Below, piece after piece: positions 1 through 7,875 of a stretch of DNA of 64,000 nt. The stretch lies in assembly GCA_039986595.1 (NCBI GenBank), contig JBDWQJ010000009.1, forward strand, positions 1 to 64,000, read 5' to 3'. Every line of letters begins with the position of its first letter. Position 1 is the stretch's first letter. The position numbers were made by a program, and so were the translations under genes. The notes below the pieces were generated by a model, which was not told where the DNA came from, searched no databases, and was given only the letters and a program-made list of their open reading frames with translations. This stretch comes from Lentilitoribacter sp039986595. GTDB taxonomy: Bacteria; Pseudomonadota; Alphaproteobacteria; Rhizobiales; Rhizobiaceae.

Positions 1-158
1 ATCGAACGCGGGGCTTTTTCGTGTTGGTTAGAAACAAACTTAAAAAATAACCAACAGGAGTTTAACTGATTTCATGTTTCAGTTGGTATTTGGTTCAAAG
101 TTTGTTGTCTGTAATTTTGGAATTTGTATCAGGTAACAGATCTGGTTTTGTCTCGATC

Positions 159-184
159 GGGTGGCATTGAGATCAACACCACCC
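159..184 (-). terminator. Hairpin downstream of the first EF-hand gene
   Basis: Arms GGGTGG (159-164) and CCACCC (179-184) pair, and the interior TTGA/TCAA extends the stem. On the minus strand the hairpin follows the stop codon of the EF-hand gene by about 12 bases. The downstream U-tract is weak, so it may be a weak terminator or a 3' stabilising hairpin. Confidence 0.4.
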
Positions 185-196
185 ATTTGATTTCAA

Positions 197-442
197 TTAA
201 CCGATTGTACGGTATTCTGTTGGTGACAATTTGCCATTGCCATCTGCATCAGCTGCATCAAAATCTGCACGATCAAACTGACCAGTTTTTGCACGAAGTT
301 CTTTGTACTGGATGAAACCGTCACCCAAAGAGTTAAGTTCGTTTGAGACACCAACATTGCTGTCAACTTTGCTGAATGACAAAGCAGATGCGCCTGTGAT
401 TGAGATCATTGTAACGGTTGCAAGAGCGATAAGAGTTTTCAT
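197..442 (-). CDS. Secreted EF-hand miniprotein (copy 1)
   Basis: An 81-residue protein that starts with a classical signal peptide (MKTLIALATV... to an ASA-type cleavage site near residue 20) and so should be exported. The C-terminal half holds a canonical 12-residue EF-hand loop, DADGNGKLSPTE, with Asp/Asn/Asp side chains for Ca2+. An earlier GDGFIQYKEL stretch looks like a second, degenerate loop. I chose the internal ATG because it gives the same leader as the neighbouring paralogue at 613-867; the open frame extends 22 codons further upstream without a signal peptide. It is probably a small periplasmic or extracellular calcium-binding protein. The biological role is unknown. Confidence 0.75.
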   Translation of the reverse strand: MKTLIALATVTMISITGASALSFSKVDSNVGVSNELNSLGDGFIQYKELRAKTGQFDRADFDAADADGNGKLSPTEYRTIG

Positions 443-612
443 AATTTTAGTCCTTTTAAGTATCGTGCCGACAGGTTTAAAAACCAGTTTGTTTGTGGGG
501 CACGTCATTGTTTCATATGTGGTTTGTGGGTTTTCAAAAGCCCTGCCCCATTTGGGAGGATTAAGGGAGCAAAGCTTCTGAAAGAGGTCATCTGAATTAA
601 CGCAGTTGGAGA

Positions 613-867
613 TTATCCAAGTGTACGGAATTCAGTTGGTGATAGTTTGCCGTTACCGTTTGCATCAGCTGCATCAAAGTCTGTTGCAGAAACACCTGGG
701 ATAGCGTTGCGAAGTTCTTTGTAGCTGATCTGACCATCGCCAGCACCAACAGCTGCGATTGCGTCTTGGTTGCCGATATTGTGGTTGTCAACTTGACCGA
801 AAGAAAGTGCAGAAGCACCAGAGATAGCCATCATTGATACAGTAGCAAGAGCGATAAGAGTTTTCAT
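613..867 (-). CDS. Secreted EF-hand miniprotein (copy 2)
   Basis: An 84-residue paralogue of the preceding downstream gene. The signal peptide starts with the same ten residues (MKTLIALATV), and the C-terminal EF-hand loop DANGNGKLSPTE is almost identical. A degenerate first loop (GDGQISYKEL) is again present. The DNA just upstream of both start codons is also nearly identical (cataattttagtcctttt on the plus strand), so the duplication carried its leader with it. Calcium binding is supported by the loop residues. Target, partner and expression conditions are not visible. Confidence 0.78.
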   Translation of the reverse strand: MKTLIALATVSMMAISGASALSFGQVDNHNIGNQDAIAAVGAGDGQISYKELRNAIPGVSATDFDAADANGNGKLSPTEFRTLG

Positions 868-1916
868 AATTTTAGTCCTTTTAAGTTGAGCGCCGATAGT
901 TTGTTTGTGGGGCGCTGATATGTTTTGTTTAAAGTTTCAAGTTTGTTTTATCGAAGCGCTTCAGAGCGTTTTGTGGAAACCCGTGTTCGTTTCGATGAGC
1001 TAAATGTAGGGCAGGAAAATGAGAAAATAAATTAACATATGCACACGGGCTCGTGAGGTCGCGTGTGATAATGGCTAGGCCCATGTGATAGGATTCGGGC
1101 AAAGCCTTAAAAACAAAGGTTAACGGCAATAAACCCATCACGGATCTGCTCTCGAAAAAAGATCAAATTTTTTTCAAAAAAGCTATTGCGGGCCAAATTT
1201 ATGCCAAGAACGGCATGGCCAATGTGTGTATCTGTGAGCGAATGTGAGCGTTACGGTTAGAAAAAACACATATAATCTGATTAAAAATCTTGAATATGCG
1301 CTTGTTTACGTAAAAATGTTGGTCTTGAAAAAAGCTACAGATATATTGTCATTGTTTTATAAGTGACAATCCGCGATATTTTTACTCAAAAGTTCAATTT
1401 GCGCAGTAAGTGATTCACCCTACACTGGGTAAGAACTAGAAAACACATTGTATCGCTGAGTTTCTCCGAGAAAACTTTGAGTAAAAATAATCTATTTTTC
1501 GTGGAATTAATCTTATTTATCGGGCAATTATTGCTAAAAGCACTCAATTTCACACATATTCCCATCTAACTTTGTCTTTTAGCAATAAAAATGTTTATCT
1601 TTCACAAAAAGAGGCATAATCAGAAGTAGACAATTCCAAAGCCGTAAATATACGGCGGCGTTTTGATAGTGAATTCTTTAAATCAGAGGCGCTGGGGTAA
1701 AAATACTAATTATGCAGATGATTGTTTCCGAATTTAGCGACCTCAACACCAAACCAAAAGACACATATTACATTACAAAACTGCGTTTTTGCCTATTAAA
1801 TCATCATGAAATCGAATTGATGCAAAAAAGGGATTTTTCCGTTTGAATTCTTTGTGTTTAATATATATAAGCGCTGAAACCTTCAACTTTGAGGGATTCT
1901 GTGGGACAAATTTTGG
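868..1916. other. AT-rich intergenic region with several inverted repeats, no convincing gene
   Basis: About 1 kb without a supported protein gene. It contains a 13-bp perfect inverted repeat, ATTTTTACTCAAA at 1378-1390 against its complement at 1476-1488. It also contains ATTGCTAAAAG at 1530-1540 against 1576-1586, ATTGTCA/TGACAAT at 1345-1351 and 1364-1370, and a tight hairpin GCCGTA-AATA-TACGGC at 1641-1656. The direct repeat tgtgagcg lies near 1230-1250. The last 80 bases are AT-rich (taatatatataag) and probably hold the promoter of the LuxR-type gene. A small RNA or a heavily regulated leader is possible but unproven. Confidence 0.5.
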
Positions 1917-1931
1917 TTGGGGTGGAAAGTT

Positions 1932-2621
1932 ATGTCGATGATTACAACTGATTTTCTTTCCGACATTGATAATGCGGTCAATAATTTAGATTTCTATCGC
2001 CTTTATAAAGTGATGTGCCGTCACTATCATATTGATATGTTGGCACTGCTCGATCTTAATACTTGGCCAGATGATAATAATATCAATGCTGCTTGTGTAG
2101 CCATTGATAGCTCCGATGGTGTTCCGGCAAATTTAAATGTTTTGACCATTGGCGAAGAGAATATGATTTTTTCGCATGCCAAATCATCCATTGTACCGAA
2201 AATATGGACGCAAGAGGAAACAGCTGAGTCATTTGACTTTTATGACGGGTCTGCAAATTCCTGTGCAGTGACATTCCCAATTCATTCTGCCACTTCAAGA
2301 CATTATGTCTTGGTGGGTTTGTTGCAGAAAAGTAACATTAAAAAGTTACCATTGGCAGAGGCTGACTACCATTCATCCCTCATCTTCCAAAAATACCATG
2401 AAACGGTGTTGGTCCCCAGTAGTCTTCCAACCGTGACACCTCGGGAACTTCAGGTTCTTAAATGGAGTGCGGAAGGAAAAACATCGCAAGAAATAGCTGT
2501 TATCTTGAGCTTGTCGGAACATACGGTCAATTCTTACACAGCCAGAGTGCAACAAAAGTTGCAAGTTAACAATCGCGCACAAATGGTGGCGGCGGCAATT
2601 CGCACCGGCCTCATTCAATAG
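1932..2621 (+). CDS. LuxR-family transcriptional regulator (solo)
   Basis: A 229-residue protein with the size and layout of quorum-sensing LuxR regulators. Residues about 1-160 would be the ligand-binding domain and about 165-229 the DNA-binding domain. The latter is clear: TPRELQVLKW, GKTSQEIAVILSLSEHTVNSY and VNNRAQMVAAAI match the GerE/LuxR helix-turn-helix. The N-terminal domain is divergent, so I cannot say that it binds an acyl-homoserine lactone, and no luxI-type synthase is in the window. The ATG at 1932 is preceded by GGTGGAAAG at good spacing; an in-frame ATG 15 bases earlier lacks a site. The gene ends 3 bases before a receiver-domain gene, probably in the same operon. Confidence 0.85.
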   Translation: MSMITTDFLSDIDNAVNNLDFYRLYKVMCRHYHIDMLALLDLNTWPDDNNINAACVAIDSSDGVPANLNVLTIGEENMIFSHAKSSIVPKIWTQEETAESFDFYDGSANSCAVTFPIHSATSRHYVLVGLLQKSNIKKLPLAEADYHSSLIFQKYHETVLVPSSLPTVTPRELQVLKWSAEGKTSQEIAVILSLSEHTVNSYTARVQQKLQVNNRAQMVAAAIRTGLIQ

Positions 2622-2624
2622 AAT

Positions 2625-3047
2625 ATGAGAAATAACTTGGCTTCCATCGACGCAAAATCTACTAAAATCAAATTGCTATTCGTAGATGACGATCCAGTCG
2701 AATTTGAAATTATGACGAGCTTGTGTCGTGATACTGACAGTCACAAAATTGATCTGGTTTGCAAGCAGACGATCGAAGAAGCTTGCGATGTTATAGTGGC
2801 CCAAGAAATTGATATGATTTTGTTGGATAACCAACTTCTCTTTGAAGACGATTATCGCAAATCTGCGCCTAAGCTCCGTGCGCAAGGCTATACTGGCCCG
2901 ATTGGAATTGTCTCCACCAATATTCGTAGTGAGCACTTCAACGAATTTGAGGAATATGGAGCAGACTTCCGCATAGGCAAAGATGAGTTGGATCGCGCAA
3001 CTCTCTTCCATATTATCAACGAATTTGCACCCAAATCAGTAGACTAA
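2625..3047 (+). CDS. Stand-alone response-regulator receiver domain protein
   Basis: A 140-residue single-domain protein. KLLFVDDDP gives the acidic pocket, MILLDNQ the phospho-acceptor aspartate, VST the conserved Ser/Thr and RIGKDEL the conserved lysine, which together form a complete receiver fold. No output domain follows. The start codon lies 3 bases after the stop of the LuxR-type gene and has no obvious ribosome-binding site of its own, so translation is probably coupled. No histidine kinase lies nearby. It may act as a phospho-relay intermediate or by protein contact, possibly with the adjacent LuxR protein; that partnership is inference from gene order only. Confidence 0.85.
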   Translation: MRNNLASIDAKSTKIKLLFVDDDPVEFEIMTSLCRDTDSHKIDLVCKQTIEEACDVIVAQEIDMILLDNQLLFEDDYRKSAPKLRAQGYTGPIGIVSTNIRSEHFNEFEEYGADFRIGKDELDRATLFHIINEFAPKSVD

Positions 3048-3060
3048 TTTTGGGACTGCA

Positions 3061-4248
3061 TTAAGCAACACGATTTCCAGACACCCACAGTCCATTGGTC
3101 ATTGGTAGTGTGTTCGCTACTTTGAACCTTAAGATGTCAGCGCGCTGACCAATCGCGAATTCACCCCGATCTGTAAGACCCGCCGCTTTTGCCGGTGCAG
3201 AAGTTGCCTTTGCCAAGCCATTGGCCATATTACCGCTTTCAAGACCCAATCGAACGGATGCAGCCAATAAAGAAGACGGTGCATAATCTGATGAGAAGAT
3301 ATCCAAAAGATCATGCTCGACAAGCTCATGGGCAGCAACGTTACCTGAATGCGACCCACCACGGAGTAAATTTGGTGCACCCATCATTACGCCGATACCA
3401 TGAGACTTACATGCGCGCGCAGCTTCAAGCGTAGTTGGAAACTCAGCCACGCCCACCCCGATTTCAACTGAAGCTAACACATCGCTTTCTGTCGTATCGT
3501 CATGGCTTGCCAAAATAGCACCCATCTTACGGCCTTTTTTTGACGCTGCTTCATTGTGGCGCTGCCCATTTTCAGATTGAAGCTTCTTAAGGCGATCAAA
3601 ATGTGCATCAATATCTTCGTCCGTCATGGAATGCTTTCCACGAAGATACTCTGCAAATTTATCAGCATCACGAAATTGTCTTTGTCCTGGAGTATGGTCC
3701 ATCAGGCTCACGATACCTACTTGGTCTTCAACACCAAACTCTTCAATCTCTTCGATTAAGGTTTCTGAACAGATTTCAGCGCGTAGATGCAAAAGGTGAT
3801 TAATTCGAAGCATGTTTTGCGCGCGCATTTCACTAATATTTGTGGCAACTTCACGTGCATATTTGCTATATCCACCACGCTTGCCCTCTGATGGCAAGGA
3901 TCCAACACGAAGCGCATCAAAAACAGTGGTGATCCCAACGCTTGCAAGCTCAGCATCATGGGAGATAATCGCCGCTTGTTTTGGCCAATGTGCACCAGGG
4001 CGTGGCTGTAAATGGCGTTCCAAATTATCTGTATGCAATTCAACAAGTCCGGGTGATAAATAGTCACCTTCACAGTCTATCCCGCGCACTAAAACACTGG
4101 ATGTGTCAATGTCGGTTATCACACCGTTTTCCACTTTCAGCGAACCCATTACAGCTTCGTTACCGATGATAAGATTCGCATTTGTAAACACCACCTCATT
4201 TGCAGGAAGTGCTTGTGTTTTCTGATCTATAATCTGGTGATTATTCAT
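3061..4248 (-). CDS. phnM: PhnM, alpha-D-ribose 1-methylphosphonate 5-triphosphate diphosphatase
   Basis: A 395-residue amidohydrolase-superfamily protein that in the C-P lyase pathway removes diphosphate from ribose 1-methylphosphonate 5-triphosphate. The metal-binding elements are visible: DYLSPGLVELHTDN near the N terminus, LMDHTPGQRQF in the middle, ILASHDDTTESD, and SSDYAPSSLL late. Length and motif order fit the PhnM family. It is separated from phnGHIJKLN by the oppositely oriented DUF1045 gene, so it may have its own promoter in the short divergent gap. Its 3' end faces the receiver-domain gene with 13 bases between. Confidence 0.95.
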   Translation of the reverse strand: MNNHQIIDQKTQALPANEVVFTNANLIIGNEAVMGSLKVENGVITDIDTSSVLVRGIDCEGDYLSPGLVELHTDNLERHLQPRPGAHWPKQAAIISHDAELASVGITTVFDALRVGSLPSEGKRGGYSKYAREVATNISEMRAQNMLRINHLLHLRAEICSETLIEEIEEFGVEDQVGIVSLMDHTPGQRQFRDADKFAEYLRGKHSMTDEDIDAHFDRLKKLQSENGQRHNEAASKKGRKMGAILASHDDTTESDVLASVEIGVGVAEFPTTLEAARACKSHGIGVMMGAPNLLRGGSHSGNVAAHELVEHDLLDIFSSDYAPSSLLAASVRLGLESGNMANGLAKATSAPAKAAGLTDRGEFAIGQRADILRFKVANTLPMTNGLWVSGNRVA

Positions 4249-4322
4249 GGAAATTCCTAATTCGTAACAATGCTGTAATATTGTTGTGCTTGAGTGGGAT
4301 AAACTATGTATGGAACAGTTTT

Positions 4323-5015
4323 ATGACGCTTTATAAACGTGTGGCGATTTTCTATGCGCCCGGCTCGCAAACACCTCTTGCTAATTTTGGTGCTCAATGG
4401 TTGGGCTGGGATGTTGAGCATGCGAAAAGCGTTCCACATCCTGAAATTGATGGCTTGCCCGCACCGATTTCTGATCTGGTCGCAACACCTCAAAAATACG
4501 GCTTTCACGGCACTTTGAAGGCGCCTTTTAGGCTGCATGAAAACCAAACTCTGGGTGGTCTTAGAGCCGCGATGAAAGCGTTTAGCGAGCAACATCGAAA
4601 GTTTTTCATCGGCCAAATGAAGGTCGCAAAGTTGGGAAGTTTTGTTGCGATTATTCAAGAAAATACTTCTGATAACTTTGCTGAATTTGCGTCCGAAATC
4701 GTTCGCAGTTTTGAAGATTACAGAGCGCCATTGACTGATGAGGATATCGCTAAACGGCGCAAGGCGAAACTTACAACTAGACAGGATGAATTGATGCTCC
4801 AATGGGGTTATCCCTTTATCTTTGAGGAGTTTAAATTTCATCTCACACTCACCGGCAAGCTCTCTGAGCAAAATGCCCAATCGGTTTGTGATCGTTTGAC
4901 AGACCACCTCAAACCAATATTGGACACCCCCGTCGAAGCGGTTGATCTGTGTCTATATGGTGAAAGAGAAGATGGACGTTTTGAGATCATTGAGCGCTTT
5001 CCGTTTCTGGGATGA
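4323..5015 (+). CDS. DUF1045 phosphonate-operon protein, 2H phosphoesterase superfamily
   Basis: A 230-residue protein with two H-x-T motifs, HGT at residues 62-64 and HLT at 173-175. These are the hallmark of 2H phosphoesterases, which act on cyclic phosphodiesters and related bonds. Families of this type recur in alphaproteobacterial phn clusters. No PhnP (cyclic ribose phosphate diesterase) is visible in the window, so this protein could fill that step; that is inference. The ATG at 4323 is chosen because MTLYKRVAIFYAP matches the expected N terminus; the frame stays open 14 codons further up. The 3' end overlaps phnN tail-to-tail by 29 bases. Confidence 0.85.
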   Translation: MTLYKRVAIFYAPGSQTPLANFGAQWLGWDVEHAKSVPHPEIDGLPAPISDLVATPQKYGFHGTLKAPFRLHENQTLGGLRAAMKAFSEQHRKFFIGQMKVAKLGSFVAIIQENTSDNFAEFASEIVRSFEDYRAPLTDEDIAKRRKAKLTTRQDELMLQWGYPFIFEEFKFHLTLTGKLSEQNAQSVCDRLTDHLKPILDTPVEAVDLCLYGEREDGRFEIIERFPFLG

Positions 5016-5547
5016 TCAATTTCTTTAACTGATCAACGGCCTGCTGTAGTTCTCCATCATTGGAAATCACGGTCATATTCGTAGCCTCCGGCACTTTGTA
5101 ACTGGCACGCTTCAAACGGCGCTCAACTTCGCTTGCGGTTTCTCGCCCGCGGTTTGATAAGCGTTTTGACAAAGTTTCATGGCTTGCCATGATCATAACT
5201 GTTTTAATATCCGGATATCTTGCTTCAAAACTGGGCAAAGCTGCGCGTGAACCATTAAAGACAACGATCTTTCCATCGTTCAGATAATCATCAATCTCTT
5301 TTGGGATGCCGTATTCAAGGCCATGCGCTGACCAATCTAAAACAAAATCACCTTTGGCTTTTCTTTGCGTAAACTCTTCCACGCTGACACCGGTAAAATC
5401 CTCACCACCTTTTTCTTCTGCTCTGGTGATAACGCGTTTTACCAAATGCACATTCGGGCATTGCTCTTTCAACGCAAACATAATGGAATCCTTCCCTACC
5501 CCGGAAGGTCCAATGATTGTGATGAGTTGCCCGGATGTGGTTATCAT
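4987..5547 (-). CDS. phnN: PhnN, ribose 1,5-bisphosphokinase
   Basis: A 186-residue guanylate-kinase-like enzyme that phosphorylates ribose 1,5-bisphosphate to PRPP, the last dedicated step of the C-P lyase route. The P-loop GPSGVGKDS is at residues 12-20, and RAEEKGGEDFTGVS resembles the substrate-binding part of guanylate kinases. The open frame extends 17 codons upstream, but the chosen ATG overlaps the phnL stop as TAATG, the same coupling seen at phnH/phnI and phnG/phnH, and places the P-loop as in known PhnN. Confidence 0.93.
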   Translation of the reverse strand: MITTSGQLITIIGPSGVGKDSIMFALKEQCPNVHLVKRVITRAEEKGGEDFTGVSVEEFTQRKAKGDFVLDWSAHGLEYGIPKEIDDYLNDGKIVVFNGSRAALPSFEARYPDIKTVMIMASHETLSKRLSNRGRETASEVERRLKRASYKVPEATNMTVISNDGELQQAVDQLKKLIIPETESAQ

Positions 5548-6230
5548 TATGCCGCTGCCTTTGGTGTAAAGATGGACACATCGATCTGCTGATCGCATAC
5601 ACGGTCGCGCGCCGCTTCATCATGAAAAATACCAATGATCGCGGCGCCGCGTGCCTTAGCATCTTCAATCAAAGACAAAACTGTTTCTCGATTTTTTGCG
5701 TCCAAACTTGCCGTTGGTTCATCAAGCAACATAGCAGGATATTCATGGGCAAATCCGCGCGCGATGTTGACGCGCTGCTGCTCACCACCTGAAAATGTCA
5801 ACGGTGATAATTGCCAAAGATTTTGCGGAATACGTAAACGGCTTAACAGCTCTTGTGCACGATCTGCAGCAATCTTTGCATCCACACCTATTTTGAGCAA
5901 CGGCTCTGCCACAACATTTAGTGTTGAAACGCGTGGGACAACACGAAGAAACTGGCTGACATAACCCAAAGTGGTTTTGCGAAGTTCAATAATGTCTCGC
6001 GGTTCTGCTTGAACAACATCAACACCGTTGATCAAGATCTCACCTTCTTGGGTGAGATAATTACCGTATATCATTCGCATAAGCGTTGATTTACCTGAAC
6101 CGGAATTACCCGTTAAGGCCACGCATTCACCCGCATTAACGAAAAGATTTGCATCGCGCATAACGTTGATCGATGTTGCGCCTTGATTGTGCAATGTGAA
6201 AGTCTTTGATACGTTTTTAATCTCAATCAT
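5547..6230 (-). CDS. phnL: PhnL, C-P lyase system ATP-binding protein
   Basis: A 227-residue ABC-type ATPase with Walker A GNSGSGKST, signature FSGGEQQRVNIAR and Walker B AMLLDEPTASLD. It is not paired with any permease; in the phn pathway PhnL takes part in forming ribose 1-phosphonate triphosphate with PhnG, PhnH and PhnI. It begins 2 bases after the phnK stop and ends in a TAATG overlap with phnN, so it sits inside one translationally coupled operon. Confidence 0.93.
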   Translation of the reverse strand: MIEIKNVSKTFTLHNQGATSINVMRDANLFVNAGECVALTGNSGSGKSTLMRMIYGNYLTQEGEILINGVDVVQAEPRDIIELRKTTLGYVSQFLRVVPRVSTLNVVAEPLLKIGVDAKIAADRAQELLSRLRIPQNLWQLSPLTFSGGEQQRVNIARGFAHEYPAMLLDEPTASLDAKNRETVLSLIEDAKARGAAIIGIFHDEAARDRVCDQQIDVSIFTPKAAA

Positions 6231-6232
6231 AA

Positions 6233-7003
6233 CTATACCTGTAAAACAGAAGAAACGAGCAATTGGGTGTAAGCGTCTTGCGGATCATCAAGCACCTGAT
6301 CGGTTAGTCCACTTTCCACAACACGACCTGATTTCATCACCATCAACCGATCCGCGAGCAGGCGAACCACAGCTAAATCATGGGTTACAATAATGGCAGA
6401 TAACCCCAATTCGCGGACTAAGCTGCGGATAAGATCAAGCAAGCGCGCTTGCACAGATACATCCAAACCACCTGTTGGCTCATCCATAAAGACAAGGCGC
6501 GGGCCTGTGATTAAATTGCGAGCAATTTGCAAACGTTGCTGCATGCCACCAGAAAATTGACTTGGACGATCATCAACCCGCTCTTCTGAGATCTCAACTT
6601 TATCGAGCCATTCAATGGCTTGGGATCTAATCTGACCATAATGACGATCGCCAACAGCCATCAGACGTTCACCCATATTGCCACCAGCTGAAATACCCAT
6701 ACGCAGGCCATCACGGGCATTTTGATGAACAAAAGCCCAATCGGTACGCGCAAGCATGCGGCGTTCAGGCTCTGACATTTTCAACGTATCGCGCATGCCT
6801 TCTATTCGGTTGTTAAATAAGACTTCGCCTTGGTCCGGTTCTAAATGTCCAGCAAGACAGTTTAAAAGCGTAGATTTACCTGAACCACTTTCTCCAACAA
6901 TGCCCATGACTTCACCTGGATAAAGGTCAAAGGAAACATCTTCGCAGCCTAATCTTGCGCCGTAATTCTTTTCGATATTCTTGACTTGTAATAGCGGTGT
7001 CAT
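6233..7003 (-). CDS. phnK: PhnK, C-P lyase system ATP-binding protein
   Basis: A 256-residue ABC-type ATPase resembling the oligopeptide-transporter ATPases. Walker A is GESGSGKST, the signature FSGGMQQRLQIARN, and Walker B LVFMDEPTGGLD. In Escherichia coli PhnK binds the PhnGHIJ core complex rather than a membrane permease. The start overlaps the phnJ stop by 4 bases (ATGA) and the gene is followed directly by phnL, in the canonical order. Confidence 0.94.
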   Translation of the reverse strand: MTPLLQVKNIEKNYGARLGCEDVSFDLYPGEVMGIVGESGSGKSTLLNCLAGHLEPDQGEVLFNNRIEGMRDTLKMSEPERRMLARTDWAFVHQNARDGLRMGISAGGNMGERLMAVGDRHYGQIRSQAIEWLDKVEISEERVDDRPSQFSGGMQQRLQIARNLITGPRLVFMDEPTGGLDVSVQARLLDLIRSLVRELGLSAIIVTHDLAVVRLLADRLMVMKSGRVVESGLTDQVLDDPQDAYTQLLVSSVLQV

Positions 7004-7875
7004 GACGCTGAAACCTCTTGATTTTGTGGTGCACCTTGCACGCCGATATGACCCGCTGCACGTCTGCTTTCACAATAGTCTGTGTCTGAGCAAACAAACA
7101 TGCGCCCACCCTCATCATCAATAATGACTTCATCTAGATATGTGTGATCTGAACCACAAAGTGCACAGCAACCTTCAGCTTTCATCGCTTCAAATGGGTA
7201 ATCTTTGAAATCAAGGCTTACAACTTTTGTGTAAGGTGGGATTGCGTAAATACGTTGTTCGCGCCCTGCCCCAAATAGCTGAATTGCAGACATTTCCATT
7301 TTTGGATTATCAAATTTCGGGATTGGTGATGGGTCCATCACATAGCGGCCTTCGACCTTAATCGGATATGAATAAGACGTAGCGATTTGCCCATGTTGAG
7401 AAATATCTTCATAAAGCTTCACATACATGAGACCGTATTCTTCAAGCGCATGCATTTTGCGCGTTTCAGTTTCACGCGGTTCTAAAAAGCGCAGAGGCTC
7501 TGGAATTGGCACCTGATAGACCAAAATCTGATCTTCGCCAAGATCTTCCTCAGGTATCCGGTGTCGCGTTTGAATTAGCGTTGCATCTGACGTTGATGCG
7601 GTGGTTTCAACATCTGCAGTCTTCTCAAAAAACTTACGAATGGAAACGGCATTTGTCGTGTCATCCGCACCCTGATCAATAACCTTTAAAACATCTTCGG
7701 GCATCAAACATGCAGCTGAAACCTGAACGCCACCTGTGCCCCATCCGTAAGGCATTGGCATTTCGCGGCTGGCAAATGGCACCTGATAGCCCGGGATTGC
7801 TAATCCTTTGAGGATAGCACGACGGATCATGCGTTTTGTTTGTTCGTCCAAATAGGCAAAGTTATATTCGCTCAT
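7000..7875 (-). CDS. phnJ: PhnJ, carbon-phosphorus lyase (radical SAM)
   Basis: A 291-residue catalytic subunit that breaks the C-P bond of 5-phosphoribose 1-methylphosphonate. Cysteines at 237, 240, 262 and 268 (CALC ... VCSDTDYC) reproduce the spacing of the four functional cysteines of E. coli PhnJ (241, 244, 266, 272), three of which hold the 4Fe-4S cluster. Gly29 in AIPGYQ corresponds to the glycyl-radical glycine. The enzyme therefore looks intact. Four-base overlaps with phnI upstream and phnK downstream fit stoichiometric production of the core complex. Confidence 0.97.
   Translation of the reverse strand: MSEYNFAYLDEQTKRMIRRAILKGLAIPGYQVPFASREMPMPYGWGTGGVQVSAACLMPEDVLKVIDQGADDTTNAVSIRKFFEKTADVETTASTSDATLIQTRHRIPEEDLGEDQILVYQVPIPEPLRFLEPRETETRKMHALEEYGLMYVKLYEDISQHGQIATSYSYPIKVEGRYVMDPSPIPKFDNPKMEMSAIQLFGAGREQRIYAIPPYTKVVSLDFKDYPFEAMKAEGCCALCGSDHTYLDEVIIDDEGGRMFVCSDTDYCESRRAAGHIGVQGAPQNQEVSAS

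Noticed and set aside
303..581. 92-residue open frame on the plus strand
   Set aside because: It lies antisense to the first EF-hand gene and its upstream region; the EF-hand gene has clear family features.
929..1141. 70-residue open frame on the minus strand in the long intergenic region
   Set aside because: No signal peptide, domain or good ribosome-binding site, and its composition looks random; treated as non-coding.
1932..2621. Complete quorum-sensing circuit
   Set aside because: No luxI-type synthase is in the window and the ligand domain is divergent; only a solo regulator is supported.
4257..4907. 216-residue open frame on the minus strand
   Set aside because: Shadow of the DUF1045 gene, whose H-x-T motifs make the plus strand the coding one.
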